From Antrodiella citrinella (lineage: Eukaryota > Basidiomycota > Agaricomycetes > Polyporales > Steccherinaceae), in NCBI GenBank assembly GCA_004802725.1, contig SGPM01000053.1, positions 1 through 64,000 on the forward strand: 64,000 nt of DNA, given 5' to 3'. Below the pieces are notes generated by a model. That model saw nothing but the letters and a program-made list of their open reading frames with translations, was not told the origin of the DNA and did not search any database. The translations under genes and the position numbers were made by a program. Positions 1-11,535 of this stretch are shown one piece after another (position 1 is the first letter of the stretch; each line of letters opens with the position of its first letter).

Positions 1-1
1 T

Positions 2-130
2 TTGTATGCCACTAATCTGGAAGAGCGTGTACGCCTCGACCAGAGGACATCAGGCACGACGCTGGACGACACCGCGCGGATTGACGAGGTTGATTCCGAT
101 TTCGAGCTCGAGTCAGAGGGGGATGATTGA
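2..130 (+). CDS. C-terminal end of an unidentified protein (partial)
   Basis: An open frame enters from the left edge and ends at TGA 128-130. The 42 visible residues are hydrophilic and end in an acidic tail (IDEVDSDFELESEGDD). That composition is typical of a disordered C-terminus and does not identify a family. The overlapping ATG frame starting at base 6 is a shadow. The start and any domains lie outside the window, so no function can be given. Confidence 0.5.
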   Translation: MYATNLEERVRLDQRTSGTTLDDTARIDEVDSDFELESEGDD

Positions 131-735
131 AGAGAAAAGCATATTTACTGATCTAATCACGCATTTCACTACCTATAATTTGGTATATAGGTCATTATAG
201 TTCTCTAATCTTGTGTACATGAGTTTTTGTATCCAGGGCATGTGTCCGTATGTCAGTTTTCTTGTGATTCTACCGTTCTACCACTTTTCGACGGGCGCTT
301 TCGTGAGCTCTCCGCCAAATTTGCCACGTGGCTTTGGACGCGCGGCGAATAGGGATTGCCCCTACGGTCCAGCAAGTCTGAGCAAGAGGCAAAGACTGGC
401 AATTGCGGCCGGCTAGCGGGCCGCGAAGCTCTTGACATTTTAGGACGGCAAGAAGTGATAAATACTGAACAATAGCGCCGGCGGCACCTACAAAACCCGC
501 TGCTTCGAGATTTCGAGAGAGGACGAAGAATAATACATCTTACATACTCTTATTCGAATTGGGAAATAGACTGGTCCTGATTCGAAGTGTTCTTCTGCTT
601 TCACGCGTGCCAACTTCGGGCGATTTATCCAGGACTACTGCGCATCCGACCTACACAAGGTAGCTGAGCTCATCTCCACAGACACCGTGACCCAAAGGTA
701 CGCTGTATATCATTCCACCTCAACATTCACCTAAA
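131..735. other. Intergenic region, no gene seen
   Basis: About 600 bp between the end of the left-edge gene and the DUF952 gene. Only short frames without recognisable protein are present. It presumably holds the 3' end of the first gene and the promoter of the second; no clear TATA box or other motif was recognised. Confidence 0.6.
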
Positions 736-1170
736 ATGCGCTGCCGCACCTTCTTCAGCATGTCCAACACGTCCAAACTGACCTACATCTACAAATTGAT
801 CCCCTCCTCCGCCCCTCCGCCCTCTCCCCTCCCCTCCGCACTGCCCATCAGTACCCTCGATCAAACATCCGGCTTCATTCACCTCTCCACGTCCACCCAG
901 ATCCCCAACACACTCAAGTTCTTTTTCAAAGACGAACTGAGGGTGTACGTGCTTCGGATCTTGTACGATGCCGTTGAGAAGGACGTAAAGTGGGAGGACC
1001 CGAAGGCCGAAGTGTGTGGGCCGAGGGGCGGTGAGGGGATGTTCCCGCATTTGTACAATGGGTTGAAGCTGGGTAAGGACGAAGTGGAGAGTGTGGCTGT
1101 CTGGGAGAATCATGGGGATGCTGGATGGGAGGAGGCGTTGAAGAAAGCGGAGGGGTGGTTGGTGTATTGA
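736..1170 (+). CDS. DUF952-family protein
   Basis: Single-exon frame of 144 residues. It shows the pattern of the DUF952 family (related to COG3502): an opening YKLI strand, GFIHLST followed by a polar stretch, FFKDELRVYVLRI, KWEDP, and FPHLYNGL near the C-terminus. Proteins of this family are small, cytosolic and widespread in bacteria and fungi; their biochemical role is not settled. The in-frame ATG at 760 (MSNTSKL) gives a start closer to the conserved domain, so the first eight residues may not be translated. A proline-rich insert at about residues 24-38 separates the first strand from the GFIHL motif. The family call is firm; the function is unknown. Confidence 0.8.
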   Translation: MRCRTFFSMSNTSKLTYIYKLIPSSAPPPSPLPSALPISTLDQTSGFIHLSTSTQIPNTLKFFFKDELRVYVLRILYDAVEKDVKWEDPKAEVCGPRGGEGMFPHLYNGLKLGKDEVESVAVWENHGDAGWEEALKKAEGWLVY

Positions 1171-4100
1171 ACATTTCGAAGCGTTGGTCTCGACGACTTA
1201 TCATCTGGTCGTATGAGAGAACATCACTAGAGATAGTCTCAGGGGAACACAGACTGCATTATCGTCAAACTTGAAGGAGAGGAAGAAGGACATCAAGGCC
1301 TCAGTCGGAAGGGTCGTCCTGTAAGTTTTAAATATGTTCTCCACAATTGTCACCAAGTCTCAACTTGAACCTTTGCTGAGCCTACATTCATTCTGTGCGG
1401 ACATCCATGGGTGTCCTGTGCTGATCTTGACAACGTTAACGCACTTACAGGACTGCAGATATATCGGCCCAAGGGGCATCGGCCATCGGGCAGAGAAAGA
1501 ACATGCAGGCAACGTCACCTCTTCCAGACTTGCTCGTCGTCCTTGCTCCTGCTACCCACCTGCCACCCACCAGTTATGTACTACGATGTCAACATCGTCT
1601 GACCTCCTCTATTTCGATATCTGAGTACATCACACACACATCGTGCTCCTCCTTGTACACCCTTAGGCGTCCACATCCTTGAGCTTCTGACCCTGCTCGG
1701 ACCCTGCTAGGTCTCCGTATGGCTACGCGTTCAATCGCATGCACTTCAGATTTGGAGCGTCCGTGCATCGTACACTCTGGGTTCCACGGGGAATGACATG
1801 AGCACAGTGTGGTTGCAAAGGAGCACTCGAAGAGAAACGAAACGAGGCAGAAACAGCGTCTCTGTTTTCAGGATGGATCACCGCTGTCGGTGACAAGACC
1901 TTTCTAATCTGTGAGTACATTTCTCAGTAGCTTATGTGAAAGTTTCTACTCTGACATATCATCCGTTTCTTCCATTGAGTTTGTGGTCCTCGTGAACACC
2001 CTCACCTCGTCCTGTGTCAACATCTACTACGGCCACGCCCAGCTCGTAAGACTACTACCGATCTCTGTCGCAAGATAGCCTCTGTCAGAGATCTATTTGG
2101 AAGGATAGGACTTAAGGGACCAAGGGAAGGCATGTGAATTTATTGGGCGTGTTGAACGACAAGTTGGTAGCGGTTGAGGATTTCGGTGAGCAAATATTTA
2201 TACACAGCGGAATGTTGGGTCTCATACCTGTCAGTGTTCATAGCTTGGATCTTTCCATATCTCAAAAAGCACTCAATGAACGATTGTATATCAAAAATAC
2301 GTCGTTGCTGTCTGTCTTTACTCCAGGCGTAACGTAGACTCGAACGGTCTCTCTCTCTATGGTGAAGACTTCGCAAATATGCGTCCCCCGGAGACTGAAT
2401 GTTGATGAAATTATACATTACCCTCGCAGGTCAGACGTGATAAATTACTCCGAGTCACACTTTTTCAGAACACGACGATCCGAGCACCGACGTTATCACT
2501 GGTGAATATCACGCGCTCGGACACCGTTTCGTCTCACTGATTTCACACTTTCGCCAGTCTTTGAACTGCATGTACCGCTCCGGTTCCCACTTCATGTCTG
2601 GCATTGGTCTCTATGGTCGTGACACGGAGGCTGCGAACACCTTTTCGTTACCAGATCGCCTCGTGATCTCCGCGACCGATACCTTGGACTGTCTGGCCTC
2701 TTTCAAACGAAACAACAGGCGAGCTTGAGGGGATCGTACGTCGCGATAAAGGAGTACGTGCCGACAGTAGAAACGAGGGCTCATGCGTCCTGGCGAGGAC
2801 ACGTCGAATCGGCGTCGAATCGTTGTGGTATCTAGTAAAAGGATTTTATGGACGCCCCGTCTGCACGCTCGTTCTCTTGACCACAGCTGGGGTGAGTCAC
2901 GATACGTCCTCTATGGGTTTTTCGGTGCTCATTTTTTGAGAAGATCGCCCAATGTTTGGTTTGGATTGACTTCTCTAAAATCGCTTTCCGTTGTTCCTGT
3001 CGCCTCGATACGGCTCCGTTAAACTCCCGATCGACGTGTCTCTACCACAGCTACATCCTGGGGCATACTGCAAGTCCGAACCTCGGATGCACTCCAATAC
3101 CTGTTCCCTCGTCGTCCTTTGGACACCACTCGACCACTGTTTCAACATCAACATTGACATTTGGATACTCACTGTCAGGAGACATTTCGTAGTCATGAGG
3201 AGTCGCGGAGAGAAAGTGACCGCACGGAGAACGCAGAACGCGAACCGTTGGTGAGTCTCAAGACGCTCTGCCCCATGGATTGGAGTATGGCTAAGACATA
3301 TCCAAAGGCGAGCACGTTGACTGTTTATTCTGGTCCATTCGAACCCCCTCTGTCTCCGAATAGCTGTGCTATTTGTATTCATGATACCAGGGAGTCTACA
3401 CGGTTGTCACCTCTCCGAGGACATCAACACAAGATGAAGCCGAGTTGGGACGGTACGTCAAATACAGACCTTCTTTGCAAGCTCTCTTCTGATTCTATCT
3501 GATTCTACTCACTAGTATAGGTCATTGATCGGCCCTCGTTGTATGAAGTGTATGCGCACACTACATTCATTCGTATGGCAGATTGCTGAGGTGAGTATTG
3601 TACTTATGTGGCTAAGTTGGATGTAGCTGACAAGCGTTTCGTCGTTCTAGTTCTCTCCGTATCGTCTTGTATGTCGTTTGTCGTTTCCGCCGCCGCTTCA
3701 GGAATGCCACAGCTCGGTGGTGCTTTCTGTCAGCATATCGGATGACAAACGCGTTTCGTCGGCGTGTATTCTGTCACATGGTAAGTTCATTCCCAGCGTA
3801 CATCGCCTCATGTCGACGTTCTCTGCACAAAGCTCCCACCGCGACGATCCCTCTACTTTCGCGCCCACAGCTTCGACAACGCCCCTCTCCCTCATTGTCC
3901 TAGTCATGTCGCGTCCTTGCGCACCCACCGGATGTCGACGAATCATAATAATGGCATGAAATGAAAGAAACGAAGGCGCGAAGGCTGTGATTATATGCGG
4001 GCGTAGACGAGAGAGACGAGTGCGTACCAAAGAACAGGCTACGGAAGTCGGGATGTTCGATAGCGTACGACGGGACTGGGGTGAGTTCTATAGCCACATA

Positions 4101-4645
4101 TACAGTTGACTCGTTCTATCCCTGCGTAGCCATTCTGTCAAATTGCCTTGTTTGTCACGAACTGGACAACAATGCTGCAAGGATACGAGCTTGGTTTCCG
4201 AATCTTGATACGCCGTATCGGTGCAGAACTTTGTTACGGACGCTGTGCGAAGACAGGTAGATGTATCCGGTGCCGCTCGTCCTTCAAGTTTGACGCTTTT
4301 GATTCATCTCCGTTCTGTGGAAGACTGGAAGTCGATGGAACGCAGGGATGGAGACGCGTGTATGCATTGCTTGGTTTCGTTCATGTGTCTCGTGGCCGTG
4401 TTGACAACGCTTCTGCAGAGTCAGGCACGTCTTGGACGGCCCGAAGTGATCTCGATTTAGCTCCTCCATTTGCCCTCAGTTGGTGTGCTGCCCCTTCCAT
4501 GACTGCGCTCTGCATGTAGTCCATGCGGTAGCAGCTTTTAAAGTGAGGACACTCATCGACGTACCCTCGCTCAACCGCACACGTAGGGCCCAAACATTCG
4601 TTTGTCCGACCGGGCCCCCGCTTCGAACGCAGACAATCTTGGTCG
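1171..4645. other. 3.5 kb gene-poor region
   Basis: No coherent gene was found on either strand. Short open segments occur, for example an 87-codon ATG-poor stretch on the + strand at about 2469-2729 and overlapping frames at 2975-3502. None joins into a convincing protein and none resembles a family I recognise. Splice-donor-like GTGAGT/GTAAGT words are scattered through it, compatible with either a decayed intron-rich gene or a non-coding transcript. No terminal repeats or transposase motifs were seen. Confidence 0.55.
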
Positions 4646-6081
4646 ATGGTAGCATCGCGATCGCCTTCTCCTCCGACCTCGGTCGTCGAGGTAATCAAAC
4701 TCCCACCCCTGTCTGCTCTTTCGCTCCCCAACGACTCGGAGATCGTTGACACCCGATTACCTCGGGGAGTCCCCATCGAGGTCTGGGACATGATCATAGA
4801 CATCGTCGCCCAGAACGACAGGAACACCAAAGATCAATCCCTTCTTTGCTGCTTCCTCGTCTGTCGCGCATGGATCCCCCGATGCCGCTTTCACTTGCCC
4901 GTCACAAAGCATGTCGACCTCTACTCTCGCGATGACCTTGAGGACTTCGGGGCCCGTCTCACCGCCTACCCACACTTAGCGTCCAAAGTGGACTTTCTTT
5001 TCATCTATGGTCGCAAGGCAGGTGACACTTCCATCGACGACATGTGGGTCTCTTCCATTCCGGTCATGCTTCCTCCACTTCCCAACCTCACCAGCCTCTC
5101 CATCTATGACATCGACTTCGCACACCAGCACCCCGATCTCCCCAAGCTGTTTTCCAAGCTGTTCCTCGGCACATTCAAATCCGGACGTGTCGACCTCACC
5201 CTCATCCGGGTTTCATTCCTGCACTTCGTGCAGGTTTCTCGATTGGCTCATGCGACCCGAGCACAGAGTATCCGGTTGATGGGTTGCCCTCTGTCGATAC
5301 CCATAGCCAACAGGACAGCTCTCAACAGACTTCCTTCCCGAAACATGTTGCTCGCCGTGACCGAGATGCACATCGATTTGACGTCTGAGCTGTCAGAGCT
5401 GATCAACATGCCCTCACACTGGCTCCCCGCTTATCCTAATTTACATAAGCTGAGAATCCAGTTTCCCCTGGACCGGGATGGTTCATTCATTCAGAATGCT
5501 CAAGCCTGGTCTCGCCTTGGAGTACTATTCCAGCGGTTGGTTTCTCGCTCAGTGCAGCCGAATGATGGATCAGACATGAGCATATTCAATCCGCAAAGAG
5601 GTCCTCTAAATATTCAAATGACCGGAGGGGTATCAGGTGCGTCTCAGAGCTCATTCTTAATGTGTTCATACTATCTCACGCACGGCTACTAGGTAGAGAG
5701 CCCAAGCTGACACTCAAAGGTAGCACGTATATGTTCGGGCTCTTCATTTCTGAAGTGGTGAAGGCTCTTCCCCAACTCTCTCCTGGCCAATTTCGATCTG
5801 TCGAGGTTGACCTTGGCTTCTCGGGACAGTGCAACTGGGACGACAATACGCCGAAATTATTCCAGGCCGTCGACAATGCCATCTCATTTTACTGTCCCTT
5901 CCTCACCCACTTCAAAATGAAGCTTTCCCGCTATGCTATTCCATATCACGTCTTCAAACGCCAGTATGGCTGCGACGACAATCTCAGAGACGCATGGTTC
6001 CCGCGGATGGCGCAGACGGGGATCATCGAGAGGGAGTGTGTCAATGGTAATTGCTTCATTCACGAGTCCATACGAAAGTGA
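4646..6081 (+). CDS. F-box domain protein
   Basis: Two exons, 4646-5636 and 5693-6081, separated by a 56 bp GT-AG intron (phase 1), give 459 residues. An F-box-like segment lies at about residues 38-85: LPRGVPIEVWDMIIDIVAQ, then LLCCFLVCRAWIPRCRFHL. F-box proteins bind Skp1 and bring substrates to SCF ubiquitin ligases. The rest alternates hydrophobic and polar segments such as LPPLPNLTSLSIYDIDF and YPNLHKLRIQF, as in the irregular leucine-rich region of agaric F-box proteins, which form very large families there. The substrate cannot be inferred. The intron is supported by the clean frame after splicing and by continued LRR-like sequence. Confidence 0.8.
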
Positions 6082-7778
6082 GTGCATAGTCTTTCCATCA
6101 TGCCCATTGTGCTGACAAGACGGATCGTTCGCAAAAGGAGACAGGAAAAGCTCGAGGTATAAAGTCGGAAGGAGCTCACTTTGCAAGAGATACAGAGGCT
6201 GCAGGGGTAGTGGCAGTGGCATAGTCGGCAGCAGGAGGAGAGGCGGTTCATCCGACCGATGGATATTAGTGGTACTCGTCGGTGGTGGGGGCTCTAGTGA
6301 GTTTGCTGCGGAACGGCCCGGGTCGCAAGAGCTAGGCATATAAGAGGCTCAGTTGGATGCGAAGATGGTGTTATAAAGTTGTGTCGTTTGTCCTAGACCT
6401 GCGACCCCCCTTTTCGCTTTCTTACTCGACGGGCTTTCTTCCAGATTTCGTTCAATTTCGGTGGACCGCCATCTCCTTCAAGCGAGTTCGAGTTTGTCCA
6501 GTGCACAGTGCATCTTTCCCCCTTTTGACTATCAGACACTTCATTAAGACATGCACTCTGTTCACGTTCAAACCATGGTACCTCAAACGTTCTGTACGCA
6601 TTATCATCCGTCCGATCCGTCCCGAAGGCTCGTTGGTTGTCGTTCGGAATGTCGCCCTTCGCGTATTCACCTACTCCTCCAACGTCCGCTCTCTCGTCGA
6701 CGTTCACGCTATTGCTGCAAGCTCTCCATAAATCACAATGCTGCCTTACGGACTTCCATCGTCGCCGTCTCATAGTGAGTCAGTATGGGCCATTGATAGT
6801 GCTGCATTCTCTGCATCCACATCATGCTGATGCCGGTTTTACCAGCGCAATGCCGAACGAATCCTCCTAACTTCTACATTGTCGACGTCGTTCTGGCGGT
6901 CTCTCTGGAGTCGAGACGTCGGACACATATGGGATCATAAGCAAGCAGCCGCGGTGGGCTTAGACTTGGATCTTGGTAGGAATGTGTTGTATGTGTGGTC
7001 CAAGACCTGTTTTTGAATTTGTGTTGGCATTTACCTGTGTCGTGGTTGTGCGACGCCGTCCTCTGAATTCCTTCTTTCGTTTGTTACTCTATTATATTCC
7101 TTCAGCACTTCCGTATCCTTTCATTCACACGTTCACAACATCTTCATGTCTGATCATGCAAATGTAGGGCGGGCGGCGACTAAAACGGTTGATTATCATG
7201 TATTCCCCTTGGGTTCAACGCGTAAAACCCAAGCCTGCCAAAATCAGAGAGCAGTAGCCGGGTGTCTGAAGAATCGGGAACACCAAATCAGCAGCAGGTC
7301 CAGAAGCGAGACTACGCACGCAACTTTGTGTGAACCATCGGTGCTCTGAGGGACGCTGGAACCAGATCTGCAAAGCTGTGATCAATTGTCGCGGATACGA
7401 GTTGGGTAGCAGACGAACGGGTGACCCGGTGAGGTGTTGGACGAGAAGCGGCTGCATGTGTGTCGAAGAAGACCACNNAGACAGAGGTGGCAGGATACAG
7501 GACATCTAGTCTCGTGAACCAGATGCAGCGCAAAGTGTGTGCGGAAGACGTCCAGGCATGCTCCCTGGGCTCACGGGAGAACCCGATCGGAGCCCGAAAA
7601 TTTGAAGGCACACACTTACCAAGGAGACACCACGCAGTTTTTCAGGCCGTCGTCGTTGTCGACGACGTCGAACACAGTTGTTGGAAGACAAGAGGAAAGA
7701 CGAGCGAACGTGGAGGGACGTGCAACGCCGGTCCTCGTCAAGCANGCTGTCATCGGAGACGACGTCAGGCCACTGAAN
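6082..7778. other. Intergenic region, no convincing gene
   Basis: About 1.7 kb with only shadow frames in conflicting phases. Pyrimidine-rich stretches occur around 6400-6450 and 7070-7145. The minus-strand frames at 7215-7691 are interrupted by a double N and resemble nothing I know. The right end leads into the orphan P450 fragment. Confidence 0.5.
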
Positions 7779-7928
7779 ATGGTGGTGTGCTATTTGACAC
7801 AGCAGGTCGAAGTTAGGTTCGCGGATGGGTTCGACACGAGTGAGTATGAAGCATCGTTAGTGGATCTGTTTGCGATACAGGTGGGGAGGTTGCCTGTTGT
7901 TGTCACACCCCGGAGCGCGAAGGCATAA
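7779..7928 (+). pseudogene. Orphan C-terminal fragment of a cytochrome P450
   Basis: The last 49 codons closely match the C-terminus of the intact P450 at 27788-30046. Both have the run LTQQVEVRFA, then SEYE, and both end in RLPVVVTPRSA-K/N-A and a stop. The match begins near the P450 segment K-M-V that follows the heme-binding loop. Upstream of it no heme-ligand motif, PERW or ExxR is visible, so this is a truncated copy rather than a gene. It lies on the opposite strand about 20 kb from the intact gene, in a stretch with several N bases. It could be a duplicated last-exon fragment or the remnant of a deleted paralogue. Confidence 0.75.
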
Positions 7929-8395
7929 AAGCGTCGTAATAGAGAGGGCGGTCGCCTNCCGTGGAGTCAGTGCAACTTGGAGAAGTATGAGGGGTGGAAT
8001 TCTTATTTAGATGTGCAAACGGACACCTATATTATTTGCTTAGTAGATGATGATATAAATTTGCGATTCATACGCTTCAGATATGGTAATTTCAAAAGAA
8101 GGTTGCCATCCTCGGGGCGGTTTGTCATATAAGGCAACGACTTGTGAATCAAACATCGACAAACAGACGGCGGTATGACGTTGTGCGTACCNGGGTCAAT
8201 CCGAACGGACTCGGACGNGCATCGCGGAATGAGTGTTCAAGATTGGTTCAAGACATTAAGGAGAGCGATACGGCTGTTAGAGACTTGGAAATACTTGTTG
8301 AACTGTGCAGGTCATAGCTAGAATGTTGAGAACAGCAGCAAAGCCAATATGCATTGTATATCACAGCAAGTTCGATACATGAAAGCAGTCTATGT
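7929..8395. other. Intergenic region, no gene seen
   Basis: About 470 bp containing three N bases, with no supported coding frame. It includes the presumed 3' untranslated region of the minus-strand gene that ends at 8396. Confidence 0.55.
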
Positions 8396-9274
8396 TCAGT
8401 GGTCCTCCTTCGTGTCGGAAGTGAGTTCAAGTCACTNCAGACCCAGCAATTCAGATGATCATACCTTGAGAGGTGCTTCCTTGCTTTCACCAGCAGGCGC
8501 ATCCTCGGAAGGCTTCTCGCTCTGCTCAGTGATGGCCGGCGCAGAGACAGACTCTCCTGAAGGTTCATCAGGGGCAGCTTCTCCCTTCTTTTGCGCAGAA
8601 AACGACATGTCATGCGTGGTCAGTCAAGAGACTCATGATACCAAGNGNGTCGAGGGACATACGATTTCCTCCGGGGCAGCGTCGGCTGGAGCAGCCTCGC
8701 CCTCACTAGGTTCGGTCTTTTCTTCCGCGGCCTGGGCATCCTTGGGAGAGTCCTCCTCCTGACCGGGCATGCCACCCCTCAGCGACTAGTGATAGGTATG
8801 GAGAACGGGGACATGAACACGCACCACGGCAGNCTGGACGGAAGACTCGACCTCCTCAGCGGGGACTTCAGTGCCCTCGTCGTCCTTCACGGGAAGAGGA
8901 GTAGCTGGTGTTGGGACCTTTTTNGGAAGAGAATGTTCTGTTGCGTCGTGAGCCTTTGCCTTGGCCGAGGGGGAGACAAGGTAGACCGCCTGCATTGCCA
9001 GGTCAGAGATGTGTAGTTTCTCACAGTTGATAAACACATACCGCTGAACCGAAAACGAGCGTAGAAGCAATCTGTAATTCAGAAGNGGCAGTGTGAGTAG
9101 CGTGCTTTAGTAGNACAAATGTACGACGGAGCGCACGATCCAAGGCTTGTCGCTGCTCTTCTCGGCACTGTGCGCGGTCGAGCTCATGGACCGTCGGCTC
9201 GCGTTCTGAGCATTGACACGCAAGCTAGGTCGGGAAAGTTGAAGGAGAACGCGTCTTCCAAGTCGGGACGCCAT
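8396..9274 (-). CDS. Small mitochondrial-type protein with an acidic disordered tail
   Basis: Minus-strand gene of about six short exons. The first exon begins MASRLGRRVLLQLSRPSLR, an Arg/Ser/Leu-rich, acid-free leader typical of a mitochondrial presequence. After an intron (about 9136-9072) a 30-nt exon encodes IASTLVFGSA; joined to the next exon (AVYLVSPSA) it makes one short membrane-spanning segment. The remainder is Ala/Pro/Glu/Lys-rich and probably disordered (KTEPSEGEAAPADAAPEE, EKPSEDAPAGE). The stop at 8396 follows a final exon reading EDH. The inferred topology is a single-pass mitochondrial inner-membrane protein. Several N bases fall inside, and the joins in the tail are less certain than the first three exons. 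I recognise the architecture but not a named family. Confidence 0.6.
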
Positions 9275-9454
9275 GTTATTCACAACGTGAGCCGGAGGAG
9301 CAGGGAGGAGGNGCANTGAGGAGGAGAATGAGGGACCGGCTGTGTTACTGGCCGTGTTCGGTTGGGATTTCGCTCGGAATCGGACACCGTGCATGTCGCC
9401 GGTATTACCTGTCAAGGTCGCATTATGAATGTCGTNACTCGACTACTTTACATT

Positions 9455-9563
9455 GCCTGCCTAGCTCAATCGGATAGAGCGTCAGACTTTTACGGACTCC
9501 GTGAGATGCTGAAACGGGCGGTGTTTAATCTGAAGGCTGCGGGTTCGACCCCCGCGGTGGGCT
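9455..9563 (+). tRNA. tRNA-Lys (UUU) with an intron
   Basis: All tRNA arms can be drawn. The acceptor stem is 9455-9461 paired with 9556-9562 (two G-U pairs) and the discriminator base is T9563. The D stem is GCTC/GAGC (9464-9467, 9477-9480). The anticodon stem is TCAGA (9482-9486) with TCTGA (9529-9533). The T stem is GCGGG/CCCGC around a TTCGACC loop. The mature anticodon loop reads CTTTTAA, giving anticodon TTT at 9489-9491. A 35-nt intron (9493-9527) sits one base 3' of the anticodon, the standard place for nuclear tRNA introns. The CCA end is not encoded. A T-run follows at 9570. Confidence 0.92.
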
Positions 9564-9569
9564 AATGGC

Positions 9570-9576
9570 TTTTTTN
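9570..9576 (+). terminator. RNA polymerase III T-run terminator of the tRNA
   Basis: Six consecutive T residues followed by an N, seven bases after the tRNA discriminator base, as expected for polymerase III termination. Confidence 0.8.
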
Positions 9577-9724
9577 CTGCCTCTTCGACCCGAACGTTGA
9601 ACTCGGATGTTGACTCCTGGTAGGTCTCGCAGCATTCTTTCTACCAAACACATCTCTCGTTGTCAATTATCTATTCCACATCCTCCGTCCCTCTTTTGTT
9701 CCCNNACTGTAGAATCCTGCCATC

Positions 9725-11535
9725 ATGTCGGCTAGCCCACGTTCGAGCTCGGACTCACAGCGGTCAGAGCACTCACCCAACGGCGACTACGATTCCTCTG
9801 CGGCCCTCATTGTCGTGCACGAGCCCGAAGATCAGGATAACGACCCTACCTCATTCAACTTTAGCAGCGACGACGAGGAGAACGCAGAGGACGAGCAGCT
9901 CGAACGACTNCGCAGTTCTTCCGTTGCCCCGCTCTCCACCACTTCCGTCTTCCTGTACCTATTCAGCCCGCTNCTCAAACTAGGAGCCTTGCAAATCCTC
10001 GATGCCAGCCGTGCTGCGAAATTCGAGTGGGCAGTGTCGGCCCTGGTGGTGTTTGGCGGGCTGTGTGCTTTGACGAGACAAGTCTGGTACATGCTTGCAA
10101 AGTATGTCCGGCGGGCCGACATGGAGATAGTGCTGTTGGAAACGTTTGCAAGAGGAAGGGGAAAGGANGGGTTGCGAAACGTGATCCGACAAGCTACGAA
10201 GTTCAGCATTGGATTGTTCCGTGTGCTATTGACCGTGGTATACCTACGAGGTGCGTCCACATCATACGGCTAATGTTGAGAGAGCTGCGTATTCAGAGTC
10301 CTCGCCACAGCATCCGCGGATGTTCTCGTACCATTGTTTCCTGAAATGNCCGTTGTCAATACCCGCATACCCTTGACAGTCATCCTCGCAGCATTGATAG
10401 CGCCATTGTGCNACCCAAAATCCCTTGCTGGAACAAGTGTACTATACACAAGCTGGATCTCTGTTGTCACTTTTGTAGGGTGGCTTATTGCCATGGCGTA
10501 CGCTCACGCAAAGGGTATACGCATCTCTAACCCCGCCTCCGAATCGTTGGGGATTCTCTGGCAAGGGATCAGTGAGTGTTCATGTCGGTCCTGAGGGCCC
10601 GAAGCTGATCGTGTGACAGGTGTATTCGCGTTCACATTCACAACCTCGAATACCCTTCCCCTCTATGCCGCATTGAAAAGTGGTCTCTCCCCAGGGCAGC
10701 CCAAACCAAGGCGGTACAAGACGTTCACACTGTTGTCCGTCATCTCCATAACCATTGCCGGGTTGCTTGTCCTGCCACTTGTGTTCTTCAGCCGGGACTT
10801 GCTCTCAGTGAGTCAAAAATTTTGCCCCTTATCTTCGTACCCGACATGTAACCAACTGCAGTTCCGGACACAGGTCCCGTCACGACAACCATCTCGGTCA
10901 TTTAGGGCTGTTATGGCATTCCTGAATGCTGCAACGCTGGCCCTCACCATTCCATCCATCGTCGTCACCACCCCGCCCCTCCCGCTACCATTCTTCGTCC
11001 GCCATGTGACGAATTTTCCGGTATCCAAGACCTTGCTGTACATTGCGACGATAGGCATGTCTCTGATGCCTCAAGACGCGCTAAGGCTCGTCAGTGATGC
11101 AGTATTCGTATTGGCGTTCTTCAGCACGTATGCGTTACCTGGTGCGTCTTCGTCTACACATGTTACATATTTCGAGTGTCTGATGAGCCGCGGTCCACAG
11201 CGTTCATACACATCATCATCCACACTTTCCGCCGTCCCATCTCCATCGTCATGCCCCCCAACACACCCAACACACCCTCCCCATCTCGTCTTTCCAACAC
11301 ACCCTACCCGCCATCCCCCTACTCCGCAGCTTACGCTCCGCGCATGTCTCCGATTACAACGTTGAACGAGAACGAGTCGCGACATGACGAACTCCTGCAG
11401 AGGAAAGAGAGGACGCTGCAGCGGAAGAGGTTGGGGAAGCGGCTGGTGTGGGATGTAGGTGTGTGGGTGTTGCTACTACCGGTTAGCGGGGGTGGGTTGG
11501 TGTGGATTGGGGGGAGGACGTCCGGGAGGTGGTAG
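9725..11535 (+). CDS. Multi-pass membrane protein, SLC38/Aa_trans-like
   Basis: Five exons (9725-10250, 10311-10571, 10620-10807, 10862-11141, 11201-11535) give 529 residues in one frame. The first 70 residues are hydrophilic and acidic. At least eight hydrophobic segments follow, including VSALVVFGGLCALT, LTVILAALIAPL, TFVGWLIAMAYA, LSVISITIAGLLVLPLVFF and FVLAFFSTYALP. The segment VFAFTFTTSNTLPLYAAL resembles the conserved central helix of SLC38/Aa_trans amino-acid transporters, which suggests amino-acid export or import at the vacuole or plasma membrane. That assignment rests on one motif and is tentative. The C-terminal tail is Pro/Ser/Arg-rich. Five N bases leave a few residues unknown. 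Confidence 0.65.

Noticed and set aside
1171..4645. Transposon or retroelement in the gene-poor region
   Set aside because: No terminal repeats, transposase, reverse transcriptase or integrase motifs were found.
5884..6339. 151-codon minus-strand frame across the end of the F-box gene
   Set aside because: It overlaps the second exon, which continues the F-box protein in frame, and has low-complexity Leu/Pro content only.
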